A stretch of 64,000 nucleotides of DNA from Aestuariimicrobium sp. p3-SID1156 (GTDB lineage: Bacteria > Actinomycetota > Actinomycetes > Propionibacteriales > Propionibacteriaceae), in NCBI RefSeq assembly GCF_025144225.1, contig NZ_JALXXB010000001.1, positions 124,001 to 188,000 of the forward strand. The letters are read 5' to 3'. Positions 43,162-51,359 of this stretch are shown here, one piece after another. Numbering within the stretch: position 1 is the first letter of the stretch; each line of letters starts with the position of its first letter. Both the position numbers and the translations under genes were made by a program. The notes beneath the pieces were generated by a model, which saw only the letters and a program-made list of their open reading frames with translations, was not told the DNA's origin and made no database searches.

Positions 43162-45579
43162 ATGAGCACCCCCCACCACCACCGCCACGACGACCCGGTT
43201 ACCCCCGAACCCGACCACGCCGGGCACGACATGGCCCAGCACGGGCATCACCGCGGCACGGGCCCACACGGCCCGGCGGACGCTCCGCCGGGCGGGGACC
43301 GTCATGGCGGCTACGATGCCGAGCAGATGGCGCACGAGGGGCATGCCCTGCCGACCGCCACTCACACCGGCCATGACATGACCGGGCACGGTGAGCACGA
43401 CATGGCGGGCCACGAGCACCACGACCCGCACGCGGGGCACGACATGTCGGGTCACGGGGGCCATGCGGGTCATGGTGATCACGTGGGGATGTTCCGTCGG
43501 CTGTTCTGGATCATGCTCGTCCTTGCTATCCCGACGGTGCTGCTGAACGGGATGTTCGCTGACCTGCTCGGCTATGCGCTGCCGGACGCGGCCTGGGTGC
43601 GGTGGGTCTCGCCGGTCCTGGGCACGGTCATGTACCTGTGGGGCGGGAAACCGTTCCTGACGGGCGCGGTCGAGGAGATCCGGGATCGCAAGCCCGGCAT
43701 GATGCTCCTGATCGGGATGGCGATCACGGTCGCCTTCGTTTCCTCGCTCGGCGCCAGCCTCGGACTGCTCTCTCACGAGCTCGATTTCTGGTGGGAGCTC
43801 GCCCTCCTGATCGTGATCATGCTGCTGGGCCACTGGCTCGAGATGCGCTCCCTCGCGCAGACCTCCTCCGCGCTGGATTCCCTGGCCGCGCTCCTGCCCG
43901 ACCAGGCCGAGAAGATCGAGGGCGAGGACATCGTCGCGGTTTCCCCGGCCGAGCTGCAGCTCGGAGACGTCGTGATAGTGCGACCCGGTGGCCGGGTCCC
44001 GGCCGACGGGGAAGTCATCGATGGTGGCGCCGACGTCGACGAGTCGATGATCACCGGCGAGTCCAGCCCCGTGCGTCGCGAGATCGGTGATCAGGTCGTC
44101 GCCGGCACGGTGGCCACGGACAACGCGCTGCGCGTGCGCGTCACCGCGATCGGTGAGGACACCGCCCTGTCGGGCATCCAGCGCCTGGTCGCCAACGCCC
44201 AATCCTCCACGACCCGGGCCCAGCTGCTCGCGGACAGAGCCGCCGGCTGGCTGTTCTGGTACGCGCTGATCGCGGCGATCGTCACCGCGATCGTGTGGAC
44301 AGTCGTCGGGGTGCCCGAGAGTGCACTGGTCCGCGCGATCACCGTTCTGGTCATCGCCTGCCCTCACGCGCTGGGTCTGGCGATCCCGCTGGTGGTGTCC
44401 ATCTCGACCGAGCGGGCCGCGAAGGGCGGCGTCCTGGTCAAGGAGCGTGCCGCCCTGGAGCGGATGCGCACCATCGACACCGTCCTGTTCGACAAGACGG
44501 GCACGCTGACCAAGGGCGAGCCCGCCCTGAACCACGTCACCACCGTCGGCACCCTGGGCGAGGACGAGCTGCTCGCGCTGGCCGCCGCGGCCGAAGCCGA
44601 CAGCGAGCACCCCCTCGCCCGGGCGATCGCCGCCGCCGCCGACGACCGCAGGCTCGACGTGCCGCGCGCCACCGCATTCCAGTCCACCACCGCGGTCGGC
44701 GTCAGCGCGACCGTGGACGGGCGCACCGTCCAGGTCGGCGGACCCCACCTGCTGGCCGAGCACGGTCACCAGCCGCTGCCGGCGACCGGGCCGTGGTCGG
44801 CCGACGGAGCGATCGTCCTCCACGTCTTGGTCGATGGGCAGATCGCAGGTGGGATCGGCTTGGCCGATGAGGTCCGTCAGGAATCCCGTGAGGCCGTCGA
44901 CGCCCTGCATGAGCTGGGAATCCGCGTCGTCATGATCACGGGCGATGCCGAGCCCGTTGCCCGCGCCGTGGCCGGCGAGCTCGGTATCGACCAGGTCTTC
45001 GCCCAGGTGCGCCCGGAGCACAAGAGCGAGAAGGTCCTCGAGCTCCAGCGCGACGGACGAGCCGTGGCGATGGTCGGCGACGGCGTCAACGATGCCCCCG
45101 CCCTCGCGCAGGCCGACGTCGGCATCGCGATCGGTGCCGGCACCGACGTCGCGATCGCCTCCGCTGGCGTGATCCTGGCCTCCGACGATCCCCGCTCGGT
45201 ACTCTCGGTGATCCAGCTCTCCCGTGCCAGTTACCGCAAGATGAAGCAGAACCTGTGGTGGGCTGCCGGGTACAACATCGCCGCCGTTCCGCTGGCCGCC
45301 GGTGTCCTGGCGCCGATCGGATTCGTACTGCCCATGTCGGTCGGCGCGATCCTGATGTCGTTGTCCACTGTCGTTGTGGCCTTGAATGCGCAGATGCTGC
45401 GCCGACTGGATCTGACCCCTGCCAAGAGCGCGGCGCGCCTGGCCGGCCGCGAGAGCTCGACCTCGGTGTCGACGACCCAGTCTTCGAGCCGCGCGGGCTC
45501 GGCCAGCTCCCGGTCGGACTCGAGCAGGACCTCCACGGCGCCCAGGAACGGAGATCAGACTGGAGCCCATGAGGAGTGA
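43162..45579 (+). CDS. copB: Copper-translocating P1B-type ATPase (CopB-like, CPH)
   Basis: 805 residues. Residues 1-107 are His/Met/Gly-rich with repeated G-H-D-M and G-H-G-x-H units and replace the usual HMA domains. The membrane metal motif is C400-P-H, the CopB type, not the CPC of CopA. The phosphorylation site is D444 in F-D-K-T-G-T-L-T, with T-G-E-S in the actuator, S-E-H-P-L and G-D-G-V-N-D-A-P in the ATP domain. After the last helix and L-R-R-L-D-L a 50-residue Ser/Thr/Arg tail follows that most CopB proteins lack. It exports copper from the cytosol. The stop overlaps the start of a decayed response regulator. Confidence 0.94.
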   Translation: MSTPHHHRHDDPVTPEPDHAGHDMAQHGHHRGTGPHGPADAPPGGDRHGGYDAEQMAHEGHALPTATHTGHDMTGHGEHDMAGHEHHDPHAGHDMSGHGGHAGHGDHVGMFRRLFWIMLVLAIPTVLLNGMFADLLGYALPDAAWVRWVSPVLGTVMYLWGGKPFLTGAVEEIRDRKPGMMLLIGMAITVAFVSSLGASLGLLSHELDFWWELALLIVIMLLGHWLEMRSLAQTSSALDSLAALLPDQAEKIEGEDIVAVSPAELQLGDVVIVRPGGRVPADGEVIDGGADVDESMITGESSPVRREIGDQVVAGTVATDNALRVRVTAIGEDTALSGIQRLVANAQSSTTRAQLLADRAAGWLFWYALIAAIVTAIVWTVVGVPESALVRAITVLVIACPHALGLAIPLVVSISTERAAKGGVLVKERAALERMRTIDTVLFDKTGTLTKGEPALNHVTTVGTLGEDELLALAAAAEADSEHPLARAIAAAADDRRLDVPRATAFQSTTAVGVSATVDGRTVQVGGPHLLAEHGHQPLPATGPWSADGAIVLHVLVDGQIAGGIGLADEVRQESREAVDALHELGIRVVMITGDAEPVARAVAGELGIDQVFAQVRPEHKSEKVLELQRDGRAVAMVGDGVNDAPALAQADVGIAIGAGTDVAIASAGVILASDDPRSVLSVIQLSRASYRKMKQNLWWAAGYNIAAVPLAAGVLAPIGFVLPMSVGAILMSLSTVVVALNAQMLRRLDLTPAKSAARLAGRESSTSVSTTQSSSRAGSASSRSDSSRTSTAPRNGDQTGAHEE

Positions 45580-45751
45580 ATCGGCTCGAGCTGCAGCGAC
45601 GGTTCTCGTTGTCGAAGACGAAGTCGCGCTCTCGGACGTCGTGCAGGCATACCTCGTGAAGGCCGGCTACGCCACGGGGAGCGCGCGAAGCACCGTTCAG
45701 CGTGCGTGAACTTGTCGCCCGGGTCCAGGCCGTGCTGCGGCGGCCCCGCGG
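45569..45751 (+). pseudogene. Response regulator remnant with internal deletion
   Basis: ATG 45569 (GGAG ahead, overlapping the ATPase stop) opens a receiver domain: A-T-V-L-V-V-E-D-E-V-A-L-S-D-V-V, then Y-L-V-K-A-G-Y-A-T-G. The frame then jumps: after about 45690 the sequence reads, two bases out of phase, P-F-S-V-R-E-L-V-A-R-V-Q, which belongs some 60 residues later in an OmpR-type receiver. The phosphoacceptor region and the whole DNA-binding domain are gone, and frame 1 stops at 45707-45709. The surviving parts closely match the intact regulator at 38706-39416. Confidence 0.8.
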
Positions 45752-45841
45752 CGAGCCCTCGTGGATGCGCACGGCGGGACCATGGCTGCCGCCAGTGAGG
45801 GGCCCGGGCGGGGAGCCGTCTTCACCATCCGGACCGAATGA
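45752..45841 (+). pseudogene. Histidine kinase C-terminal remnant
   Basis: The frame reads R-A-L-V-D-A-H-G-G-T-M-A-A-A-S, then G-P-G-R-G-A-V-F-T-I, and ends at TGA 45839-45841. This is the last 30 residues of an HATPase domain (compare A-R-A-H-E-G-S and G-P-G-R-G-T-E-F-T in the intact kinase). The rest of the kinase is missing and the fragment is joined directly to the regulator remnant. Confidence 0.8.
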
Positions 45842-45847
45842 AGGGGG

Positions 45848-46147
45848 CGGCCCAACCAGCGACCAGATCTGCGCGCAGCCTTCGCGAACTGCACCAAGGG
45901 TGAAGCCAGGCGATTCTCGATCCCCACCACCCTGGACGCGGTCGCCTCGGAGGATCTGGATTCTTTGGGCTGGCGCGACCCGCAGTCGATCGTCCTCGGC
46001 GGCATGGCACTGTGGCGGGACGACGAGCTGGTCTCGATCGCCCTGCGCGCCACCACGCGTCCAGCCGCAGGAGACCATCGCCGTCGACGGCCGGGTCGGA
46101 CGCCTCCAGACCACACGCATTCGTCGACAAGGTGCTCAACGGCGCCC
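45848..46147 (+). pseudogene. FBP-domain (elongation factor G-binding-like) gene remnant
   Basis: One frame gives L-R-A-A-F-A-N-C-T-K-G-E-A-R-R-F, then L-D-S-L-G-W-R-D-P and L-V-S-I-A-L-R-A, the N-terminal half of actinobacterial FBP-domain proteins. A second frame gives P-Q-E-T-I-A-V-D-G-R-V-G-R-L, and a third gives H-A-F-V-D-K-V-L-N-G, the C-terminal end. The four-cysteine zinc finger that should lie between them is absent. No intact start is seen. The gene has therefore lost its start and its middle and has shifted frame twice. Confidence 0.65.
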
Positions 46148-46226
46148 GACTCCGCTGTGCGCGAAACCGGTCGCCACATCGTGGACTGCTGTTCCCAACC
46201 CGGGGACGCACCAGTGACCATGGAGC

Positions 46227-47510
46227 ATGACTCTTCGTCCCGAGACCCTCGCAGTCCACGCTGGTCAGGAAAACGCTGACCCGGCCACCAACTCGCGAGC
46301 TGTGCCCATCTACCAGACCACGTCGTACGTGTTCGACAGCACCGAGCACGCTGCCGACCTGTTCGCGCTGCGGACGGCGGGGAACATCTACACGCGCATC
46401 ATGAATCCGACCCAGTCGGTTTTCGAGGAACGCGTCAATGCCCTCGAAGGCGGCGTCGGCGCGCTGGCGACCGCCTCCGGGGCCTCGGCGATCACCTATG
46501 CAGTGATGACCCTGGCCGGAGCCGGCGACAACATCGTGGCGGTCTCGACCCTCTACGGCGGTACCTATGCCCTCTTCGCCCACACCCTGCCCCAGTTCGG
46601 CATCGAAACCCGGTTCGTGAACCCCGACGACCCGGCTGCCCTCGCGTCCGTGGTGGACGAGAAGACCAGACTGGTGTTCGTCGAAACGATCGGCAACCCG
46701 ACCCTGAACGTGGTCGACCTGGACGCCTGGTCTGCCGCCGCCCACGAGCAGGGCCTGCCGCTGGTGGTCGACAACACCGTGCCGACACCGATCCTCTGCC
46801 GCCCTTTCGAACACGGTGCCGACATCGTGGTGCATTCGGCCACCAAGTACATGGGCGGCCACGGCGCCGTGATGGGTGGCATCATCGTCGACTCCGGGCG
46901 ATTTGACTGGGCCGCGCACGCAGAACGCTTCAGCCAGCTCACCGGCCCCGACGGCGCCTACCACGGGGTCGTGTGGACCGAGGCCGCCGGTCCGGCGGCC
47001 TTCATCATCCGTGCCCGCACTGTGATGCTGCGGAACACCGGTGCCGCCATCGCCCCGATGAACGCCTGGCAGATCCTGCAGGGCCTGGAGACCCTGCACC
47101 TGCGCATGGAGCGGCACAGCTCCAATGCCCTGGCCGTGGCCCAATACCTTGAGAAGCACCCTGCCGTGGCGTGGGTGAAGTACCCGGGCCTGGAGTCCAG
47201 CCCCTCCCGAGCAGTGGCCGAAAAGGTCCTGGATGGTGGTTTCGGCGGGCTGGTGGCCTTCGGTCTCACAGCCGGACGCGAGGGCGGCTCGACCGTCGTC
47301 GAGGGCCTCGAACTGTTCAGCCACCTGGCCAACATCGGGGACGCCAAGTCGCTGGTCATCCACAACGCCTCCACTACCCACAGCCAGCTCAGCGAGGAGG
47401 AACTCAAGGATGCCGGCGTGCCGCCGGAAATGATCCGGCTCTCGGTGGGCATCGAGCACGTGGACGACCTCATCGCTGACCTGGATCAGGCCCTGGCCAA
47501 GGTTAGTTAG
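46227..47510 (+). CDS. metY: O-acetylhomoserine sulfhydrylase
   Basis: 427-residue Cys/Met-metabolism PLP enzyme, making homocysteine from O-acetylhomoserine and sulfide. The PLP lysine is in V-H-S-A-T-K-Y-M-G-G-H-G; upstream blocks Y-T-R-I-M-N-P-T and the A-T-A-S-G-A-S-A phosphate cup are intact; the C-terminal I-H-N-A-S-T-T-H-S-Q-L is specific to MetY rather than MetB. The upstream region is filled by broken genes and I see no SAM riboswitch. It converges with the mscS gene 12 bp away. Confidence 0.95.
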   Translation: MTLRPETLAVHAGQENADPATNSRAVPIYQTTSYVFDSTEHAADLFALRTAGNIYTRIMNPTQSVFEERVNALEGGVGALATASGASAITYAVMTLAGAGDNIVAVSTLYGGTYALFAHTLPQFGIETRFVNPDDPAALASVVDEKTRLVFVETIGNPTLNVVDLDAWSAAAHEQGLPLVVDNTVPTPILCRPFEHGADIVVHSATKYMGGHGAVMGGIIVDSGRFDWAAHAERFSQLTGPDGAYHGVVWTEAAGPAAFIIRARTVMLRNTGAAIAPMNAWQILQGLETLHLRMERHSSNALAVAQYLEKHPAVAWVKYPGLESSPSRAVAEKVLDGGFGGLVAFGLTAGREGGSTVVEGLELFSHLANIGDAKSLVIHNASTTHSQLSEEELKDAGVPPEMIRLSVGIEHVDDLIADLDQALAKVS

Positions 47511-47522
47511 GTCACTTGAAGG

Positions 47523-48377
47523 CTACTGCTGGCTCCAGGGGGCGCTGGGGCCCTGGATTCCCGCCGCATCCAGCGCCACCTTGGATCGCTCCCGGATCTC
47601 GCGCATCACGCCCCATTGCTGGTTCGCCGCGCATTTGGCAAGGATGCGGATGGTCATGGTGGTGCTCTGGATGGACTCCACACCGAGTACTTGGGGACTC
47701 TCCAGCAGGGCGTCCTTGAGGGAGTCATCCTCCTCAATGCCCTCCAGGACCTGCGTGATGATGCTGATCACCTCCTGGGGATTGGACCGGTAGTCCACGG
47801 GGATGTCGACCAGGGCATTCGACCAGCCCTGCGAGACATTGCCGACCCGGATGATCTCGCCATTGCGGACGTACCAGACCTTGCCGCCGGGGTCACGCAC
47901 CTTGGTGATCCGCAGGCCGACGTCCTCGACGGTACCGCTCACTTCACCCAGGTCGACCACGTCACCGACGCCGAACTGGTCCTCCGCGATGAGGAAAATG
48001 CCGGACAGGAAGTCCTTGACCAGCGATTGGGCCCCGAAACCGAGCGCGATGCCACCGATACCCGCGGAGGTCAGTAGCGGCCCCATCGGCAGCCCCAGGG
48101 TTGACAGGATCATCAGCGACCCGACCAGCACGATCGCGAATGCCGCCACCGAGGTGAGCATCGAGCCCAGCGTCCGGGTGCGTTTCACCTGGCGGGGGCT
48201 GTCCAACCCGAGCCACTGGCCGGCCTTGCCGAGTGAGCCGCGATTGTCCTGCTGTCGCTTCAGTGCGCTCGCCACCAGGCGCTTGGTGGCGACCACGGCG
48301 ACTTGCCAGGCCACCACCATGACCAGCAGGATCACGCCGATCTCGATGAGCGTGTCGGGCCACTTCCAGGAGTCCAT
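47523..48377 (-). CDS. MscS-family mechanosensitive channel
   Basis: About 284 residues: helix 1 (V-I-L-L-V-M-V-V-A-W-Q-V-A), helix 2 (F-A-I-V-L-V-G-S-L-M-I-L) and the pore-lining helix 3 with S-A-G-I-G-G-I-A-L-G-F-G-A-Q-S-L-V, the family's Gly/Ala-packed motif, followed by the beta domain (G-D-V-V-D-L-G-E-V-S-G-T-V). It opens under membrane tension to release solutes. Starts at 48377, 48389 or 48401 are all possible. Confidence 0.92.
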   Translation of the reverse strand: MDSWKWPDTLIEIGVILLVMVVAWQVAVVATKRLVASALKRQQDNRGSLGKAGQWLGLDSPRQVKRTRTLGSMLTSVAAFAIVLVGSLMILSTLGLPMGPLLTSAGIGGIALGFGAQSLVKDFLSGIFLIAEDQFGVGDVVDLGEVSGTVEDVGLRITKVRDPGGKVWYVRNGEIIRVGNVSQGWSNALVDIPVDYRSNPQEVISIITQVLEGIEEDDSLKDALLESPQVLGVESIQSTTMTIRILAKCAANQQWGVMREIRERSKVALDAAGIQGPSAPWSQQ

Positions 48378-48402
48378 CACGCCGCCCATTCTGCCGGGCA
48401 CC

Positions 48403-48408
48403 TATGAT
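48403..48408 (+). promoter_or_regulatory. -10 element for leaderless modA
   Basis: TATGAT lies 7 bp before the ATG at 48416, with no SD between. This is the geometry of a leaderless transcript. A matching -35 is not evident. Confidence 0.5.
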
Positions 48409-48415
48409 TCCGACC

Positions 48416-49162
48416 ATGCGCGCCTCGGTGATGATCAGGGTCCTGGTGCTGGTGGTCGGCCTCGTGCCCTCGCTGGCGGCCTGTTCCTCGTCCGGCAAGG
48501 ACGCCAAGAGCCCCGCAATCACCGTCTTCGCCGCCGCCAGCCTGAAGAGTGCCTTCGAGGAGATCGCGAAGGATCACGACGGCACCGTCACCTTCAACTT
48601 CGACGGCTCCCAGAACCTGGTCAGTGGCCTCGAGAACGGGGCCCGGGCTGACGTCCTGGCCACGGCCGACCAGATCACCATGAAGAAGGCCGCTGAGAAG
48701 CAGCTGGTGGTGCCCCCGAGCGTGTTCGCGACCAACACGCTGGTGTTGGTGACGCCGAGGGGGAACCCCGGGAAGGTCACCGGCCTTGACAGCTCACTGG
48801 ACGGCAAGAAGCTCGTCATCTGCGCGGAGGGGGTGCCGTGCGGCAACGGCACCGCCAGGCTCGCGCAGAACCTCGGCGTGACGCTGAAGCCGGTGTCGGA
48901 GGAGCAGAAGGTCACCGACGTGCTGGGCAAGGTCACCTCCGGTGAGGCCGATGCCGGGATTGTGTACGCCACCGATGCGAAGTCGGCGGGTGACAAGGTG
49001 GACGTGGTGAAGATTTCCGGCGCTGACAAGGTCGTGAACTGGTACCCGATCGCCCCCACGGCGTCGGCGAAGGACAGGCAGGCGGCGGAGAAGTTCGTGG
49101 TGCTGGTGCTGTCGGACAAGGGTCGCCAGGTGCTCGAGAAGTACGGCTTCGAAACCCCATGA
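48416..49162 (+). CDS. modA: Molybdate ABC transporter substrate-binding lipoprotein
   Basis: 248 residues: lipobox L-A-A-C with C23, then the ModA fold (I-T-V-F-A-A-A-S-L-K-S-A-F at the start, P-x-G-N-x-x-K hinge region, G-E-A-D-A-G-I-V-Y-A-T-D). It binds molybdate or tungstate outside the membrane. ATG 48416 is favoured by the -10 at 48403-48408; ATG 48404 is the alternative. It overlaps modB by 4 bp. Confidence 0.92.
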   Translation: MRASVMIRVLVLVVGLVPSLAACSSSGKDAKSPAITVFAAASLKSAFEEIAKDHDGTVTFNFDGSQNLVSGLENGARADVLATADQITMKKAAEKQLVVPPSVFATNTLVLVTPRGNPGKVTGLDSSLDGKKLVICAEGVPCGNGTARLAQNLGVTLKPVSEEQKVTDVLGKVTSGEADAGIVYATDAKSAGDKVDVVKISGADKVVNWYPIAPTASAKDRQAAEKFVVLVLSDKGRQVLEKYGFETP

Positions 49163-49947
49163 GCGAGCTCCGGCCGGGCCTGCCGCGCTGGCTGCTGGTG
49201 CCCGCCGCGGTCGCGGTCCTCTTCCTGGCGGTTCCCCTGCTGGCGCTGGTGGTCCGGCAGCCCTGGGCGGAGATCCCCGGACTGTTGGGTTCGGCGGCGG
49301 CTCGGGATGCCCTGTGGCTGAGCCTGCGTACCTGCACGCTCTCGATGCTGCTGAGTGTGGCGCTGGGGCTGCCGTTGGCGCTCGTCCTGTCGCGGTTGAC
49401 AGGTCACTGGGCGGTGCTGGTCCGGACGCTGTCGATGCTGCCGATGGTGCTACCTCCTGTCGTTGCGGGCTTCCTGCTGCTCATCACCCTGGGACGCCGG
49501 GGGCTGCTGGGCACGCAGCTTTCGCACTGGGGGGTCGAGATCGGCTTCACCACGGCCGCGGTCGTCATCGCGCAGACCTTCGTGTCGATGCCCTTCTTCG
49601 TCGTTGCCGTGGAGGGAGCCCTGCGCACCCTCGACCCCGCCTATGAAGCCGTCGCTGCGACGCTCGGGGCGTCCCCGTGGGTGATGCTGCGGAGGGTGAC
49701 GCTTCCCACGGTGGCCCCGGCGGTGCTCTCCGGTGCGACGATGGCCTTCGCGCGATCGCTGGGGGAATTCGGCGCCACCCTCACCTTCGCGGGCTCGATG
49801 CAGGGGACCACCCGGACCATGCCGCTGGAGATCTACCTGCAGCGCGAATCCGACCCGGACCTGGCGCTGGCCCTCTCGCTGGTACTGATCGTGCTGGCGG
49901 CGGTGCTGATGGTGCTGCCGGCCCTGCTGCTGAGGAGGCGGGCATGA
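49159..49947 (+). CDS. modB: Molybdate ABC transporter permease
   Basis: 262 residues with five to six helices and the inner-membrane-component loop E-A-V-A-A-T-L-G-A-S-P-W (EAA motif). The A-R-S-L-G-E-F-G-A-T-L-T segment is typical of ModB/CysT-type permeases. The ATG overlaps the modA stop, and the stop overlaps modC. Confidence 0.93.
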   Translation: MSELRPGLPRWLLVPAAVAVLFLAVPLLALVVRQPWAEIPGLLGSAAARDALWLSLRTCTLSMLLSVALGLPLALVLSRLTGHWAVLVRTLSMLPMVLPPVVAGFLLLITLGRRGLLGTQLSHWGVEIGFTTAAVVIAQTFVSMPFFVVAVEGALRTLDPAYEAVAATLGASPWVMLRRVTLPTVAPAVLSGATMAFARSLGEFGATLTFAGSMQGTTRTMPLEIYLQRESDPDLALALSLVLIVLAAVLMVLPALLLRRRA

Positions 49948-50882
49948 TCAACCTGGTCTGCGGCGCCCGTGGGGTGGACTTCGACCTGCACGTGGCCGAC
50001 GGCACCACCTTGGCGCTGGTCGGACCCAATGGCGCCGGCAAGTCCACCGCCCTGCAGCTGATCGCCGGTCTCCTGCGGCCGGAATCCGGTGGTCCCGCGG
50101 GCAGATTCGTGCCGCCCCACCAACGCGATGTCGGCATGCTCACCCAGCGCGCCCTGCTCTTCCCACACCTGAGCGTGGTCGAGAACGTGGCCTTCGGGCC
50201 GCGGGCGCATGGGCTGTCCCGGCGTGACGCCGAGCGTCGGGCACTGGCCGAACTGGACGCCGTCGGTCTGGCAGGTCTGGCGTCCCGCCGCCCGCGCGAG
50301 TTGTCCGGGGGGCAGGCGCAGCGGGTGGCGCTGGCGCGTGCCCTGGCGAACGATCCCGGCGTCCTGCTGCTGGACGAACCACTGGCCGCCCTGGACGTCG
50401 AGGCCGCCCAGGCCACGCGCAGCCTGCTGGCCCAGCGGCTGCGAGGCCGTACCGTGATGCTGGTCACCCACGACGCGCTGGACTTGTGGACCCTGGCCGA
50501 CGAGATCGCCCTGGTCGAGGGCGGTCGCGCACGCGTGGTCGGGACTGTCGCCGAGGCTGCGGCGGACCCGCCCGGCCGGTTCCTCGCCGGCCTGCTGGGG
50601 CTGAACCGCGTGCACCAGGACGGCGAGTCGATCCTCTTCGAGCCCCATACCGTGGTGCTCTACCCGGCTGGCACGACGGAGACCGGCAGTGCGCGGCTCC
50701 ACTGGCCGATCGTGGTGGACGCCGTGGAGCCCCGGGGTTCCGTGGTCCGTGTGAGGGGGCGACTGGGCGATGGGCAGCGGATCGCGGCTGACATCACCGC
50801 GCGGTCGGCGGGCGAGTTGGGCATCCGGCCGGGCAGTCGACTGGTGGCTGCGGTGAAGGCGACCCAGACCCTCCAGCCGTGA
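49944..50882 (+). CDS. modC: Molybdate ABC transporter ATP-binding protein
   Basis: 312 residues: Walker A G-P-N-G-A-G-K-S-T, signature L-S-G-G-Q-A-Q-R, Walker B L-L-L-D-E-P-L-A-A-L-D, H-loop V-T-H-D, and a C-terminal TOBE-like molybdate-sensing domain of about 70 residues (V-D-A-V-E-P-R-G to L-V-A-A-V-K-A-T). GAGGAGGCGGGC precedes ATG 49944; the longer in-frame ORF is a shadow of modB. Confidence 0.93.
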   Translation: MINLVCGARGVDFDLHVADGTTLALVGPNGAGKSTALQLIAGLLRPESGGPAGRFVPPHQRDVGMLTQRALLFPHLSVVENVAFGPRAHGLSRRDAERRALAELDAVGLAGLASRRPRELSGGQAQRVALARALANDPGVLLLDEPLAALDVEAAQATRSLLAQRLRGRTVMLVTHDALDLWTLADEIALVEGGRARVVGTVAEAAADPPGRFLAGLLGLNRVHQDGESILFEPHTVVLYPAGTTETGSARLHWPIVVDAVEPRGSVVRVRGRLGDGQRIAADITARSAGELGIRPGSRLVAAVKATQTLQP

Positions 50883-50947
50883 TCTGAATGGACCAGATGC
50901 GGGGTGACGCGATGTCCTCGCCCAGCGGGGTCGACCGGCGTCGGACG

Positions 50948-51359
50948 TCATGTTTGCCGAGGAAGCTCCTCCAGTGCCGAGGTGATGACGGCGCGGGCGT
51001 CCTCGGGGCTGAGCCAGCCCAGGAAGACCCCTTCGGTGGCGCCCTCGGCGACCATCACGAGCCGCCGGGCCCACGCGACAGGGTCTTCGACATCGGGGTA
51101 CTGGGCCCGTAGGCAGTCAGCGACCCGTTCGAGCAGTCCGGCGCGCGCCTCGGCGAGGGTGTCGCGGATCCACGGGTCAGCGACGCTGGCGGCCAGGTAG
51201 GAGTAGTAGATGCTCGTGCCCACGCGTGATTCCACGGCGGGGGCGAAGGTGTGGGTGAGCAGCGCCCACAGCGTCCCCGGCTCGGAGTCTTCGCCAGCGG
51301 TGCTGGGGGCGGCCAGCTCGGCCCGCAGTTGCTCGAGTTCTGGGCGAACGCTTGAGCCC
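50948..51359 (-). pseudogene. TetR-family regulator, ligand-binding half only
   Basis: The frame gives about 137 residues of a TetR C-terminal domain (F-A-P-A-V-E-S-R-V, then D-P-W-I-R-D-T-L-A-E-A-R-A, then A-W-A-R-R-L-V-M-V-A-E-G, ending S-A-L-E-E-L). The N-terminal helix-turn-helix is absent, and the frame runs without a credible start codon straight into the 3' end of hemL at 51360. The DNA-binding part was probably lost by deletion at the hemL boundary. Confidence 0.6.

Noticed and set aside
43090..45570. 826-residue open frame on the minus strand
   Set aside because: It is exactly antisense to the P1B ATPase, is His/Arg/Gly-rich without any domain, and arises from high third-position GC.
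46100..46226. SAM riboswitch before metY
   Set aside because: The interval is explained by the FBP remnant and shows no recognisable SAM-aptamer core.
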